A DNA stretch of 64,000 nucleotides from Bradyrhizobium septentrionale (GTDB lineage: Bacteria > Pseudomonadota > Alphaproteobacteria > Rhizobiales > Xanthobacteraceae). Shown in pieces: positions 25,575-34,062 of this stretch (its first letter is position 1; the number at the start of each line of letters is the position of its first letter). Made by a program: the position numbers and the translations under genes. The stretch spans positions 4,978,501 to 5,042,500 of the forward strand of contig NZ_CP088285.1 in the NCBI RefSeq assembly GCF_011516645.4, read 5' to 3'. The notes under the pieces are model-generated. The model was given only the letters and a program-made list of their open reading frames with translations, had not been told where the DNA came from and searched no databases.

Positions 25575-27200
25575 GTGACGATAACTCCCGCCGATAACAA
25601 CAGCGTTAAGCCGGCCCGGTCGCGCGCGCCGGATTGGCGCGGCGTCATCGCCGTGATCGTTGCCATGACCGCGATGCGGCTGGTCTATGCCCATGCGCTC
25701 GATCTGCGCACCGACGAGGCTTATTACTGGACCTGGTCGAAGGAAAACGTGCTGTCCTTCCTCGACCATCCGCCAATGGTGGCCTGGTTCATCCGCTTCG
25801 GCACCGCGATCCTCGGCGACACCAATCTCGGCGTCCGCCTCGGTGGCATCGTGGCGATGCTGGCGACCCAGCTCCTGCTCGCCGACATCGTCCGCCGCGT
25901 GACATCCAACAATGTCCGCGCCGTGATGCTGGCGCTGCTGCTGCCGGAGGCGGCGCTCTACTACGGGCTCTTGATGGCCAAGGTGGCACCCGATACCGCG
26001 CTGATCCCGTTTTCGGTGGCGATGCTGTGGTCGCTGGTGCGGCTTGCGCAAAGCAATGACGAGCGCTGGTGGCTCGCCGCGGGGCTGTTTGCCGGGCTGG
26101 CGCTGTTGTCGAAATTCACCGCGATCATGTTCGCGCCGGCGGTGCTCGCCTTCGCGCTGGTGCCGGATTGGCGTTGGCGCTGGCTGCGCAGCCCGTATCC
26201 TTACCTCGCCGCACTGATCGCGATCGTCATGTTCTCGCCGGTCTTGATCTGGAATGCCGAGCACGATTGGGCCTCGTTCCGCTTCCAGGCGGTGCGCGCC
26301 ACCACCGAGCGCGCTTTCACGCTCCGAACGCTGGGCGAGTTCCTCGGCATGCAGTTCGGGCTGGTCGGCTTTGTGCTGCTGCCGGTGACGCTGTTCGGAA
26401 CAGCGCTGACGGCATGGCGCGGCTATGTCAGGCGCGAGCCGGTCGCAATCCTGCTGGCGACCGCGGTGCTGGTGCCGTTCGCCTACTTTCTCTGGAAGTC
26501 CTTGACCTTGCGGGTCGGCGACACCTGGCCGATGTTCCTGTGGCCGGCCGGCTTCGCGGCGGTTGCCATCAATGTCACACGGATGCCGTTCGAGGGCTGG
26601 TCGGTTGGCTTAGTCAAATCGACGGTCTATTGGGCCCGGACCGCTATCACCACCGGCATCGTGTTCGTCGTCTGCGTCTTCCTCTACTACATGTTTGCGC
26701 CGTGGAATCTGATCGGCCGCACCGATCCGATCGGCACCGAGGCCGGCTACGATCTGGTGGCCGCGCGCACCCTGGCGCAGGTGCAGGCGACCGGCGCGAC
26801 CTGGGTCGCGACCACGGATTACCGCACCTATGCGATGCTGCGCTGGTTGCTGCGCGGGCGGGTGCCGGTCATCGAGGTCAACGAGCGCGGCCGCTTCCAG
26901 GGCTTTGCCGATCCCGGCATGAGCGTGATCCGCGACCATGTCGGCATCTATGTCGGGCGCGAGCCCGAGAACAATTTGCCGCTGTGGCGCGAGACATCAG
27001 CGGTGCGTCAGCCGCTGGAGCGCGTGACGCGGAGCTGGCGCGGCATGGTGATGGACACCTATGCGCTGGAGAAAATCAGCGGCTGGACGCCCGATCTGTC
27101 GCCGCCGCCGGATACCACATTCTTCCGCTGGCGCGTGCTGGCGATGCGTCTTCCTTCTCCCCTTGTGGAAGAAGGTGGCGCCCATTTGCGCGCCGGATGA
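25575..27200 (+). CDS. GT39-type (PMT_2) glycosyltransferase family protein
   Basis: A 541-residue multi-pass membrane protein of the ArnT/PMT_2 type, which transfers sugars from polyprenyl-phosphate donors to lipids or proteins in the periplasm. The first periplasmic loop has the conserved RTDEAYYWTWSKENVLSF followed by LDHPPMVAWFIRFGT. About eleven membrane helices follow and a soluble C-terminal tail. GTG is the only good start. The last 16 codons or so (LPSPLVEEGGAHLRAG) come from a palindromic repeat at 27152-27300, so the original stop has probably been lost or replaced. Acceptor unknown. Confidence 0.88.
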   Translation: MTITPADNNSVKPARSRAPDWRGVIAVIVAMTAMRLVYAHALDLRTDEAYYWTWSKENVLSFLDHPPMVAWFIRFGTAILGDTNLGVRLGGIVAMLATQLLLADIVRRVTSNNVRAVMLALLLPEAALYYGLLMAKVAPDTALIPFSVAMLWSLVRLAQSNDERWWLAAGLFAGLALLSKFTAIMFAPAVLAFALVPDWRWRWLRSPYPYLAALIAIVMFSPVLIWNAEHDWASFRFQAVRATTERAFTLRTLGEFLGMQFGLVGFVLLPVTLFGTALTAWRGYVRREPVAILLATAVLVPFAYFLWKSLTLRVGDTWPMFLWPAGFAAVAINVTRMPFEGWSVGLVKSTVYWARTAITTGIVFVVCVFLYYMFAPWNLIGRTDPIGTEAGYDLVAARTLAQVQATGATWVATTDYRTYAMLRWLLRGRVPVIEVNERGRFQGFADPGMSVIRDHVGIYVGREPENNLPLWRETSAVRQPLERVTRSWRGMVMDTYALEKISGWTPDLSPPPDTTFFRWRVLAMRLPSPLVEEGGAHLRAG

Positions 27201-27300
27201 GGGGGCTCTCTCCGCGGGGGAGGTGCACGAGGATGGATACCCCTCACCTAAGCGAGTGTGTGACGAGCAGCTGAGCTGCCCTCTCCCACAAGGGGAGAGC
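27152..27300. repeat. Intergenic palindromic repeat, family D (copy 2)
   Basis: The ends CCTTCTCCCCTTGTGGAAG and CTCTCCCACAAGGGGAGAG are inverted, with inner parts GCGCCC...GAGGGG and CCCCTCACC. Its left part is translated as the C-terminus of the glycosyltransferase; the right part is non-coding. Confidence 0.8.
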
Positions 27301-27338
27301 GCGCAGCAATGGGCGCCGTCCGTTCTGAAAGAACCCGG

Positions 27339-28370
27339 CTATTCCTCTTCGTCGCGCTTGCGGATCAGGTCCTTTGCCAGATCGGTCAGCGCGGGGCGCG
27401 GCAGGGCGTTGAAGGGGAGCGGACGGGTGACGTCGATCGCGGCGAGGCCGAGCCGCGCGGTCAAGAGGCCGTTGAGCATGCCTTCGCCGAGCCGCTGCGA
27501 GAGCTTTGCCGCGATACCGTGGCCGAGCATCTGCTGGATCAGGCTGTCGCTCGCCGCCATGCCGCCGGTGATCGCCAGATGCGCGATGACGTGGCGCAAC
27601 AGGCGGATCATGCCGAGCGCGCCGGGCCTGCCGCCATAGAGCCGCGCCAGCTGCCGGATCATCCTCAAGCTAGCCACGAACACGAACAGCACGTCGATCA
27701 TCGCGCGCGGGCTGACCGCGGTGACGACCGAGACGCGCTGCGCGGCGGTCGAGACCAGCCGCCGTGCTTCCTGGTCGAGCGGCGTCATCAGCTCGCGTTC
27801 GGCAAGGCGGATCATGTCGGCACCGTCGATGATGTCGTCGGTGTGACTCTGCAGCGCGCTGCGGGCGCGGGCGAGCTGCGGGGTCTGGTGCGCGAGCTTG
27901 AGCAGGTCGGCGACAACAGCCCGGCTCGCGGCGCGGTCGTCGCTGATCAGCACCTCGGCGGCGCGCAGATGCAGCTTCTCGATGGTCGCAAGCCGCGCCA
28001 GACCGATCAGCTCGCGCATGGTGACGACCGCCAGCGCCACCGCGGCGATGACGGCAAGCCCGAGCCCGAGGACGCCGAGGCCCTCGTTGCGCGCGAACAG
28101 ATCCTCGACCAGATTGATGACGCCAAGCCCGGCGCCGAGCACCACGAGGCCCGTGACCGCGCTCCAGAACAGCGTGCCCCAGCGGAAGCCGCGGCGCGCC
28201 GGCAGCAGCGGCGCATCTGTTGGCACCGGGAGCTGTGCAGGCTCGGCCTCGGGCACGATCTGGATCGTGCCGCGGGCGAGGCGGCCGCTGTCGTCCGGAT
28301 CCATCACGACCACGCCGGGATCGTCGAGCTTGAACGTCGCCGGCCGCCGCGGGGGCGTCTTCTCGTTCAT
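27339..28370 (-). CDS. ycjF: YcjF/DUF697 family membrane protein
   Basis: A 343-residue inner membrane protein of the YcjF (TIGR01620) family. Residues around 68-130 form two membrane helices (FWSAVTGLVVLGAGLGVINL, then LGLAVIAAVALAVVTMRELI), and the rest is a soluble helical domain with AMIDVLFVFVASLRMIRQLA. It overlaps the YcjX gene by four bases. YcjX/YcjF pairs are linked to envelope stress in E. coli. The direction and overlap are those of a conserved operon. Confidence 0.88.
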   Translation of the reverse strand: MNEKTPPRRPATFKLDDPGVVVMDPDDSGRLARGTIQIVPEAEPAQLPVPTDAPLLPARRGFRWGTLFWSAVTGLVVLGAGLGVINLVEDLFARNEGLGVLGLGLAVIAAVALAVVTMRELIGLARLATIEKLHLRAAEVLISDDRAASRAVVADLLKLAHQTPQLARARSALQSHTDDIIDGADMIRLAERELMTPLDQEARRLVSTAAQRVSVVTAVSPRAMIDVLFVFVASLRMIRQLARLYGGRPGALGMIRLLRHVIAHLAITGGMAASDSLIQQMLGHGIAAKLSQRLGEGMLNGLLTARLGLAAIDVTRPLPFNALPRPALTDLAKDLIRKRDEEE

Positions 28371-29830
28371 TGCAGTTTGTCTCCGATCAGGAATTGGAGA
28401 GCGCGGTCAAGGCGGATGTGAGGCAGCGCCGGCTCCGCATCGCCGTTTCGCTCCAGCTTCGGCGGACGGAAGCGCAGGAAACGGTAGTCGGCCGCCTCGG
28501 CGCCGGCGCTGGAGAGGCCGCGGAATCCGCCGTTGAACAGCGCCTCCGGATTGTCGGGCAGGTCGCCCGGAAAGGTCGCAACCTCGGTCTCGCCGTCCAG
28601 CCGCTCGCCGTTGGCGATTTCGCCCGGTGCCGGCGTGCCGAGGATCGACGGCAGCCGGTCGCGGCCGCGGGTGACCTGCGCCTCGCGGGTGGCGCGCACC
28701 GCGGCGAGCGCCACCACGTCGATCGCGGCGCCGGCATATTCGGCGCGCTCGGCGGCCCTCGCCACGATCCGCCGCAGCACGGCCTCCAGCCGGTCGTGGC
28801 TCTGGTGGTGCAGATGGTCGGCCTTGGTCGCCGCGAACAGGATGCGGTCGATGCGCGGCCGGAACAGCGCGCTCAGGATCGTGCTGCGGCCGATCCGGAA
28901 GCAGTCGAGGATGCCGGCGAGCGCGGCCTCGAGATCGTGCAGCGCCTCGGGGCCGGCATTGAATGCGGCCAGCGCATCGGCGAGCACGATCTGGCGATCG
29001 AGCCGCGCGAAATGATCGCGGAAGAACGGCCGCACCACGACGTCCTTGTAGGCCTCAAAGCGCCGCCGCATCATCGCCCACAGCGAGCCGTCCGGCGCGC
29101 TGCCGTCGACGGGCACGTCGAGCGGCGCAAAGGTCAGCGCCGGCGTATTGGCGAGATTGCCCGGCATCAGGAAGCGGCCGGGCGGCAGCAGGCTCATCGC
29201 AAAGCGCTCGTCGCGGCAGGCGCGCAGATAGTCGGTGAACAGTCTTGCCTCGGCGAGCGCCGCCTGCTCGTCCTCCTTGGCTTCGGGGTTGAGCGTTGCC
29301 AGATGCGCGTGCCAGGGCGCCGCGAGTTTCGCGCGCAGCGGCTCGCGCGACAGCGCAAGGCTCTCCGCCGACCATTGCTCGTAGCTCTTGGCCAGCAGCG
29401 GCAGGTCGAGCAGCCACTCGCCGGGATAGTCGACGATGTCGACGGTCAGCGTGCGGTCCGCGCCATTTTGCCGCTGATACTCGATCACGAGGCGAAGCTC
29501 GGAGATGTCCGTGGTCGAGCTCGGCCATCGCAGCTCCTCGACCAAAGTGCGGACATGGTTCTCATAGGCGAAGCGCGGCACTGCATCGTCAGGTTGCGGT
29601 GCGAGATAGGCGCGCGCGATCCGCCCCGAGGCATAGGGCTCGAACACCGGGAAGCGGCCGCCCCGGGTCAGGCCGTGCACCAGCGCGGTGATGAACACGG
29701 TCTTGCCGGCGCGCGACAGGCCGGTGACGCCGAGCCGTACCGTCGGGTTGAAGAAGCCCTCGCCATAGTCGAGCAGCGCCCGCGCCGAGAGACGCGCTTC
29801 CTCGACGATATCTCGAAACCTGGGGGGCAT
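28367..29830 (-). CDS. ycjX: YcjX family P-loop ATPase/GTPase
   Basis: A 487-residue P-loop protein of the YcjX family. The Walker A is GLSRAGKTVFITALVHGL near residue 37. The mid region has VDIVDYPGEWLLDLPLLAKS, a DxxG-like Walker B segment. Length and motif order fit the family. It is followed by ycjF with a four-base overlap. Its partner in other bacteria acts under phage-shock or envelope stress; the mechanism is not well known. Confidence 0.9.
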   Translation of the reverse strand: MPPRFRDIVEEARLSARALLDYGEGFFNPTVRLGVTGLSRAGKTVFITALVHGLTRGGRFPVFEPYASGRIARAYLAPQPDDAVPRFAYENHVRTLVEELRWPSSTTDISELRLVIEYQRQNGADRTLTVDIVDYPGEWLLDLPLLAKSYEQWSAESLALSREPLRAKLAAPWHAHLATLNPEAKEDEQAALAEARLFTDYLRACRDERFAMSLLPPGRFLMPGNLANTPALTFAPLDVPVDGSAPDGSLWAMMRRRFEAYKDVVVRPFFRDHFARLDRQIVLADALAAFNAGPEALHDLEAALAGILDCFRIGRSTILSALFRPRIDRILFAATKADHLHHQSHDRLEAVLRRIVARAAERAEYAGAAIDVVALAAVRATREAQVTRGRDRLPSILGTPAPGEIANGERLDGETEVATFPGDLPDNPEALFNGGFRGLSSAGAEAADYRFLRFRPPKLERNGDAEPALPHIRLDRALQFLIGDKLQ

Positions 29831-30008
29831 GGAGGGTTAACGAAAAGACCCGGCAGGAGGAGCCAAAAAGGGGCGGGCGATCACCCGCAAGGTGGCGATT
29901 ATCGGGCCAAAATCAAGCTTCACATTTCCGGCGCCTTTGCAGGCGAGGGGTTGAACGTGCCGCGATATCAGCGATACCCATCATCTGTCGGCCCACGGGA
30001 AAGCCTGC

Positions 30009-30704
30009 ATGACGGTCTTCCGCCTGAAGCAATTCGCCTCGACCTCGATCCACGCGGCCGGCGCCGCGCTGTGGAACTACGACCGTGCCGAGCTGATCGC
30101 CGACGGCGTCGTCCACATCATCGGCGTCTGTTTCGGCCTGGTTGCCGCCACCGCGCTGATCGTGCTGACCGCGGTCTATGCCGGTCCGTTCGACGTTGCC
30201 GTGGTGTCGGTCTATGTCGCGGGCCTGCTCGCGATGCTGGTGCTGTCGGCGACCTATAATCTCTGGCCGGTGTCGCGCGCCAAATGGGTGCTGCGGCGCT
30301 TCGATCACTCCGCGATCTATCTGTTGATCGCCGCGACCTATACGCCGTTCATCGTGGAGCTGAAGGACAGCACTTTCGCGATCGCGCTGCTGGTCGGGGT
30401 GTGGTGCGTGGCGATCGTCGGGATCTGGCTGAAGCTCGCCTATCCCGGCCGCTTCGACCGGCTCGCAGTCGGGCTCTACCTCGCGATGGGCTGGAGCGGC
30501 ATCATGCTCTACGACCGCGTCGTCAAGGCGCTGCCGGCGATGGCGCTCGGCTTTGTGCTGGCCGGCGGCATCCTCTACAGCCTGGGGGTGATCTTCCACT
30601 CCTGGCGGCGGCTGCGCTTCCAGAATGCGATCTGGCACGGCTTCGTGCTGCTCGGGGCCGCCTGCCACTATACGGCAGTGTTCGACGTCGTGCTGGCGAG
30701 CTGA
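30009..30704 (+). CDS. Hemolysin III / PAQR family membrane protein
   Basis: A 231-residue protein with seven predicted membrane helices. The family histidines and acidic residues are visible in ADGVVHIIGVCFG, RFDHSAIYLLIAATYTPF and WHGFVLLGAACHYTAVF, which would bind one zinc. The family belongs to the CREST superfamily of membrane hydrolases. Real hemolytic activity is not implied. The ATG at 30009 lies 178 bp after the divergent ycjX start. Confidence 0.9.
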   Translation: MTVFRLKQFASTSIHAAGAALWNYDRAELIADGVVHIIGVCFGLVAATALIVLTAVYAGPFDVAVVSVYVAGLLAMLVLSATYNLWPVSRAKWVLRRFDHSAIYLLIAATYTPFIVELKDSTFAIALLVGVWCVAIVGIWLKLAYPGRFDRLAVGLYLAMGWSGIMLYDRVVKALPAMALGFVLAGGILYSLGVIFHSWRRLRFQNAIWHGFVLLGAACHYTAVFDVVLAS

Positions 30705-30768
30705 GCGTTCCCCTCATCGAAAAGATCATGCATCGGCCAAAGATGCGATATCATGGTCGCCGTTAGTT

Positions 30769-30816
30769 GAGCATCATCTTTCGGAAAACCGGCTTCCACT
30801 TTTCCGGATGATGCTC
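30769..30816. repeat. Intergenic palindrome, family C (copy 1)
   Basis: GAGCATCATCTTTCGGAAAA and TTTTCCGGATGATGCTC are inverted around CCGGCTTCCAC. A second copy is at 41096-41140. It lies about 20 bp before the ribosome site of the SDR gene and could affect its message. Confidence 0.8.
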
Positions 30817-30843
30817 TCGGATCAAGATATCGGGAGGATGGCC

Positions 30844-31638
30844 ATGCAGGTGGCAGGTAAGGTTGTGGTGGTCACCGGCGGTGGCAATGGCATCGGCAAG
30901 GCGCTGTGCGAGGCGTTCCACGCCGCGGGCGCCTCCAAGGTCGTGGTCGTCGACCTCGATCATGCGGCCGCCGAGAAGGTCGCGGCCTCGGTCGGCGGCG
31001 CGGCCTTCAAATGCGATGTCGGGCAGGAGAAGAACATCCTGCATGTGATCGACGAGACCGAGCGCATGTTCGGCCCGATCGCGCTGTTCTGCTCCAATGC
31101 CGGGATCGGCGGCGGCTTCGATCCGCTGTCGAAAAATGCCGGCGGCACCTCGGACGAGCCGTGGTCGCGCAGCTGGGCGATCCATGTCATGGCGCATGTC
31201 TATGCTGCACGGCATCTGGTGCCGCGCATGAAGGCGCGCGGCGGCGGCTACTTCCTCAACACGATCTCGGCGGCTGGCCTGCTGTCGCAGGTCGGCAGCC
31301 CGGCGTACTCGACCACCAAGCACGCCGCGGTCGGGTTCGCCGAAAATCTCGCGATCTCGCACCGCGCCGACAACATCAAGGTCTCGATCCTTTGCCCGCA
31401 GGGCGTCGAGACCAACATGCTGCGCTCGATCCCGAGGGGCCCGCAATCCGGCGACGGCGATCTCTCCGCGGAACAGGTCGCGCAGGACGCGCTCAAGGGC
31501 ATCGAGCACGAGACCTTCCTGATCCTGCCGCACCCGCAGGTGCTCGGCTACATGCGCAAGAAGACCGAGAACTACGACCGCTGGATCGGCGGCATGGCCA
31601 AGATCCAGGCCAAGATGCGCGAGACGCACGGGAAGTGA
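30844..31638 (+). CDS. SDR family NAD(P)-dependent oxidoreductase
   Basis: A 264-residue short-chain dehydrogenase. The cofactor motif is VVVVTGGGNGIGKALCEAF, the structural motif SNAGIGGGF, and the catalytic YSTTK lies after NTISAAGLLSQVGSPA. ATG at 30844 is used because CGGGAGG lies 6 nt upstream, whereas an ATG directly at 30838 has no spacing. It is convergent with the TetR gene and may belong to the same catabolic region. Substrate unknown. Confidence 0.93.
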   Translation: MQVAGKVVVVTGGGNGIGKALCEAFHAAGASKVVVVDLDHAAAEKVAASVGGAAFKCDVGQEKNILHVIDETERMFGPIALFCSNAGIGGGFDPLSKNAGGTSDEPWSRSWAIHVMAHVYAARHLVPRMKARGGGYFLNTISAAGLLSQVGSPAYSTTKHAAVGFAENLAISHRADNIKVSILCPQGVETNMLRSIPRGPQSGDGDLSAEQVAQDALKGIEHETFLILPHPQVLGYMRKKTENYDRWIGGMAKIQAKMRETHGK

Positions 31639-31728
31639 CTCGCAGCCGCATGTCGCTGCAATGTGAGGTGAGCACGCTGGTCAGGCTCCGTTCCCTACAA
31701 GGGGGAGGGAACCCTTCCGCCGGTGGCC

Positions 31729-32349
31729 TCACTCCTTGGCGAGTTGTGCGATCCTGTCGCGCAGATAGGCGTCCATCAGATCGGGCGCCGAAGCGCCGAA
31801 CATCCTGATGCGGCCGGTGTGCAGCAACAGCAGCAGGCCGGTCGCGTGCGCGAAGCAATCCACCATCACGGTGTTGGCTTTCTGACGCGACGCGCCGAGC
31901 GCCTCGGCCGCTTCCGCAATCGGATGCAGCGCAGCCTCCAGCGCGGCGTTCAACTCGTGGTCGCGATCATGGCCGAGCCCGGCCGGCTTCATGCCGCCGC
32001 GGAGCAGATAGAAGCCGAGATCGAGGTCGCGTGGATGGTCCGCATAATAGCGGAAGAACGCCATGCCCGCGGCGTGCAGCTTCTGCTTCGCGCCGCGCGT
32101 CGTCGCGACGGCGGCGCTGACCGCCTCACCCAGCGAGGCCAGCGATTGCCGCAACACCTCGGCATAGATCGCTTCCTTGGAATCGAAGTGGAAATACAGC
32201 GCCGCCGGGGTGTAGCCGGCCCGGGTCGCGATCGCCCGCAGGCTCGCGCCCTCGAGGCCTTCCTCGGCGAACACGCTGCGCGCCGCATCGAGGATCAGCT
32301 CCCGCTTGTGGCGGCTGACCGCTTCCTTCCTGCTCTCGCGCATCTGCAT
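31729..32349 (-). CDS. TetR family regulator divergent from HpaB-like gene
   Basis: A 206-residue TetR-type regulator. The HTH region reads LRAIATRAGYTPAALYFHF and continues DSKEAIYAEVLRQS. The C-terminal part is a helical effector domain with TVMVDCFAHATGLLLLLHTG. The start at 32349 (or 32343) excludes an open frame of 28 residues that would run through the operators. Two palindromes lie between it and the divergent flavoprotein gene, so it probably represses both genes. Confidence 0.92.
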   Translation of the reverse strand: MQMRESRKEAVSRHKRELILDAARSVFAEEGLEGASLRAIATRAGYTPAALYFHFDSKEAIYAEVLRQSLASLGEAVSAAVATTRGAKQKLHAAGMAFFRYYADHPRDLDLGFYLLRGGMKPAGLGHDRDHELNAALEAALHPIAEAAEALGASRQKANTVMVDCFAHATGLLLLLHTGRIRMFGASAPDLMDAYLRDRIAQLAKE

Positions 32350-32373
32350 CCGGCGAATCCGTTCTTGACTCAA

Positions 32374-32408
32374 TTCTAACAGCGTTAGATAATTTAACAG
32401 TGTTAGAA
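32374..32408. promoter_or_regulatory. Twin operators for the divergent TetR regulator
   Basis: CTAAC-AGC-GTTAG at 32376-32388 and TTAAC-AGT-GTTAG at 32394-32406 are two copies of the same palindrome with centres 18 bp apart. The second lies 25 bp before the flavoprotein ATG and the first 27 bp before the TetR ATG, well placed to block both promoters. Confidence 0.75.
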
Positions 32409-32431
32409 TAAATGAGCAAGGGAGAAGCGTC

Positions 32432-33973
32432 ATGCTGATGACGGCTACGGACTACCGGGAATCCCTGCGCCGCTACAAGCCGCGGGTGTTCGTCAATGGC
32501 GAGGCGGTCGCGAGCGTCGCCGACGAGCCGTTGCTGGCGCCCGGCGTGGCGGGTGTCGGCGTGACCTACGATTTCGCGCATCGCGCCGAGCACGCGCCGA
32601 TCATGACGGCGCGGCAGGGCACCTCGGGCAAGACGGTCAACCGCATGCTCCACATCAATGAGAGCTCGCAGGACCTGCTCTACAAGCTCGAGGCAGTGCG
32701 GCTGGTGTGCAGGACATCGGGCTGCGCGCAACGCTATCTGACCCATGATGCGCTCAACGGCCTGTATCAGGCGACGAAGCTGACCGACGATCGGCACGGC
32801 ACCGATTACAGCCAGCGCTTCCTCAACTATCTGCACGAGGTGCAGGACAAGGACCTGACGCTCGGCGTCGCCATGACCGATGCCAAGGGCGATCGCTCCA
32901 AGCGGCCGGGGCTGCAGGCCAATCCGGACGTCTATGTCCACATCAGGGAGCGGCGCGGCGACGGCATCGTGATCCGCGGCACCAAGGCGATCGTTACCGG
33001 CGCGCCCTACATGCACGAATTTCTTGTCATGCCGTGCCGCACCCATGTGCCCGACGACAAGGATTTTGCGGTGTGTTGCGCGGTGCCGGTCGATGCGCCC
33101 GGTGTCACCATCGTCGCACGCCCGGCCGGCCGGCCCGGCGATGCATCTGCCAAATTCTCGGCGAAGTACGGCCAGTCGGTCGGCGTCGTGATCTTCGACG
33201 ACGTGTTCGTGCCGCATGATCGCGTCTTCCTCGCCGGCGAGACCGAGGAGGGCGGCTTCCTCACCACGTCCTATGCTACGCATCACCGCCATTCCTGCAT
33301 CGGTGCGCGCGCCGGGTTCGGCGATCTGTTGATCGGCGCCGGCGCCCTGATGATCGAGGCCAACGGGCTCGATGCCGAGAAGCACGCGCATATCCGCGAG
33401 GCGATGGTCGAACTGATCACCATCACTGAAAGTTTCTACGCCTGCGGCGTCGCGTCCTCGGTCTACTGCACCAAGGACCCCGCCGGCTCGGTGATGCCGG
33501 ATGCGGTGTTCTCGAACATCGGCAAGCTGCTGCTCGCGACCAAGATCTACGACATGCACCGCGTGGCGCATTATGTGTCTGGCGGGCTGATCGTGGCGCT
33601 GCCGGGACCCGATGAGGACCACAATCCGGAAACGCGTGCCTCGCTCGCCGCTGTCATGGGCGGCCGTCCCGACATTCCGGCCGAGCAGCGCGCCGAGGTG
33701 GCGCGATTGATCGAGGACCTCACGGTCTCGAACCAAGCGGGCTGGTACTCGGTGATCTCGCTGCACGGCGGCGGCTCGCCGGAGGCGATGAAGCGCGAGA
33801 TCTGGCGCAACTATCCGGTGATGGAAAAGGCCGAGCTGGTCGAAAACCTGCTCGGCCGCGGCCTCGTCGACGAGGGCCAGCGGGTGTCGAAGCAGCCCGG
33901 ACGCTGCTGCGCCACCGGCTGCGAGGTGCCGGCGCCATCAGCCGCGCTAGAGCAGCAACACGTACTCTCTTAG
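32432..33973 (+). CDS. HpaB / 4-hydroxybutyryl-CoA dehydratase-like flavoprotein
   Basis: A 513-residue protein of the HpaB superfamily, whose fold is like acyl-CoA dehydrogenases. Features shared with 4-hydroxybutyryl-CoA dehydratase (AbfD) include TSGCAQRYLTHDALNGLY, AMTDAKGDRSKRP and THHRHSCIGARAGFGDLLIG. AbfD holds a 4Fe-4S cluster by three cysteines and a histidine; here Cys93, Cys98, His285-287 and Cys289 lie near these places but the pattern is not complete. It could be a monooxygenase, a dehydratase or a variant. The start follows GGGAG. It is controlled by the TetR operators upstream. Confidence 0.82.
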   Translation: MLMTATDYRESLRRYKPRVFVNGEAVASVADEPLLAPGVAGVGVTYDFAHRAEHAPIMTARQGTSGKTVNRMLHINESSQDLLYKLEAVRLVCRTSGCAQRYLTHDALNGLYQATKLTDDRHGTDYSQRFLNYLHEVQDKDLTLGVAMTDAKGDRSKRPGLQANPDVYVHIRERRGDGIVIRGTKAIVTGAPYMHEFLVMPCRTHVPDDKDFAVCCAVPVDAPGVTIVARPAGRPGDASAKFSAKYGQSVGVVIFDDVFVPHDRVFLAGETEEGGFLTTSYATHHRHSCIGARAGFGDLLIGAGALMIEANGLDAEKHAHIREAMVELITITESFYACGVASSVYCTKDPAGSVMPDAVFSNIGKLLLATKIYDMHRVAHYVSGGLIVALPGPDEDHNPETRASLAAVMGGRPDIPAEQRAEVARLIEDLTVSNQAGWYSVISLHGGGSPEAMKREIWRNYPVMEKAELVENLLGRGLVDEGQRVSKQPGRCCATGCEVPAPSAALEQQHVLS

Positions 33974-34054
33974 GATGGGTGGAGCGAAGCGATACCCCTC
34001 AATTCGTATCCGCGGCCAGAACGATGGGTTTTGCTTCGCTCTACCATCCTACGG
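33972..34054. repeat. Intergenic palindrome, family E
   Basis: AGGATGGGTGGAGCGAAGCG and GCTTCGCTCTACCATCCTAC form an imperfect inverted repeat around a GC-rich centre. It begins at the stop codon of the HpaB-like gene and separates it from the convergent decarboxylase gene. Only one copy was seen in the window. Confidence 0.7.
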
Positions 34055-34062
34055 ATCGCCGC

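Noticed and set aside
24432..26264. 610-residue open frame spanning the cyclase and glycosyltransferase starts
   Set aside because: Shadow of the cyclase in another frame; low-complexity composition and no start signal.
30009..30704. Hemolysin as a virulence factor
   Set aside because: The hemolysin III name is historical; the family is a widespread zinc membrane protein.
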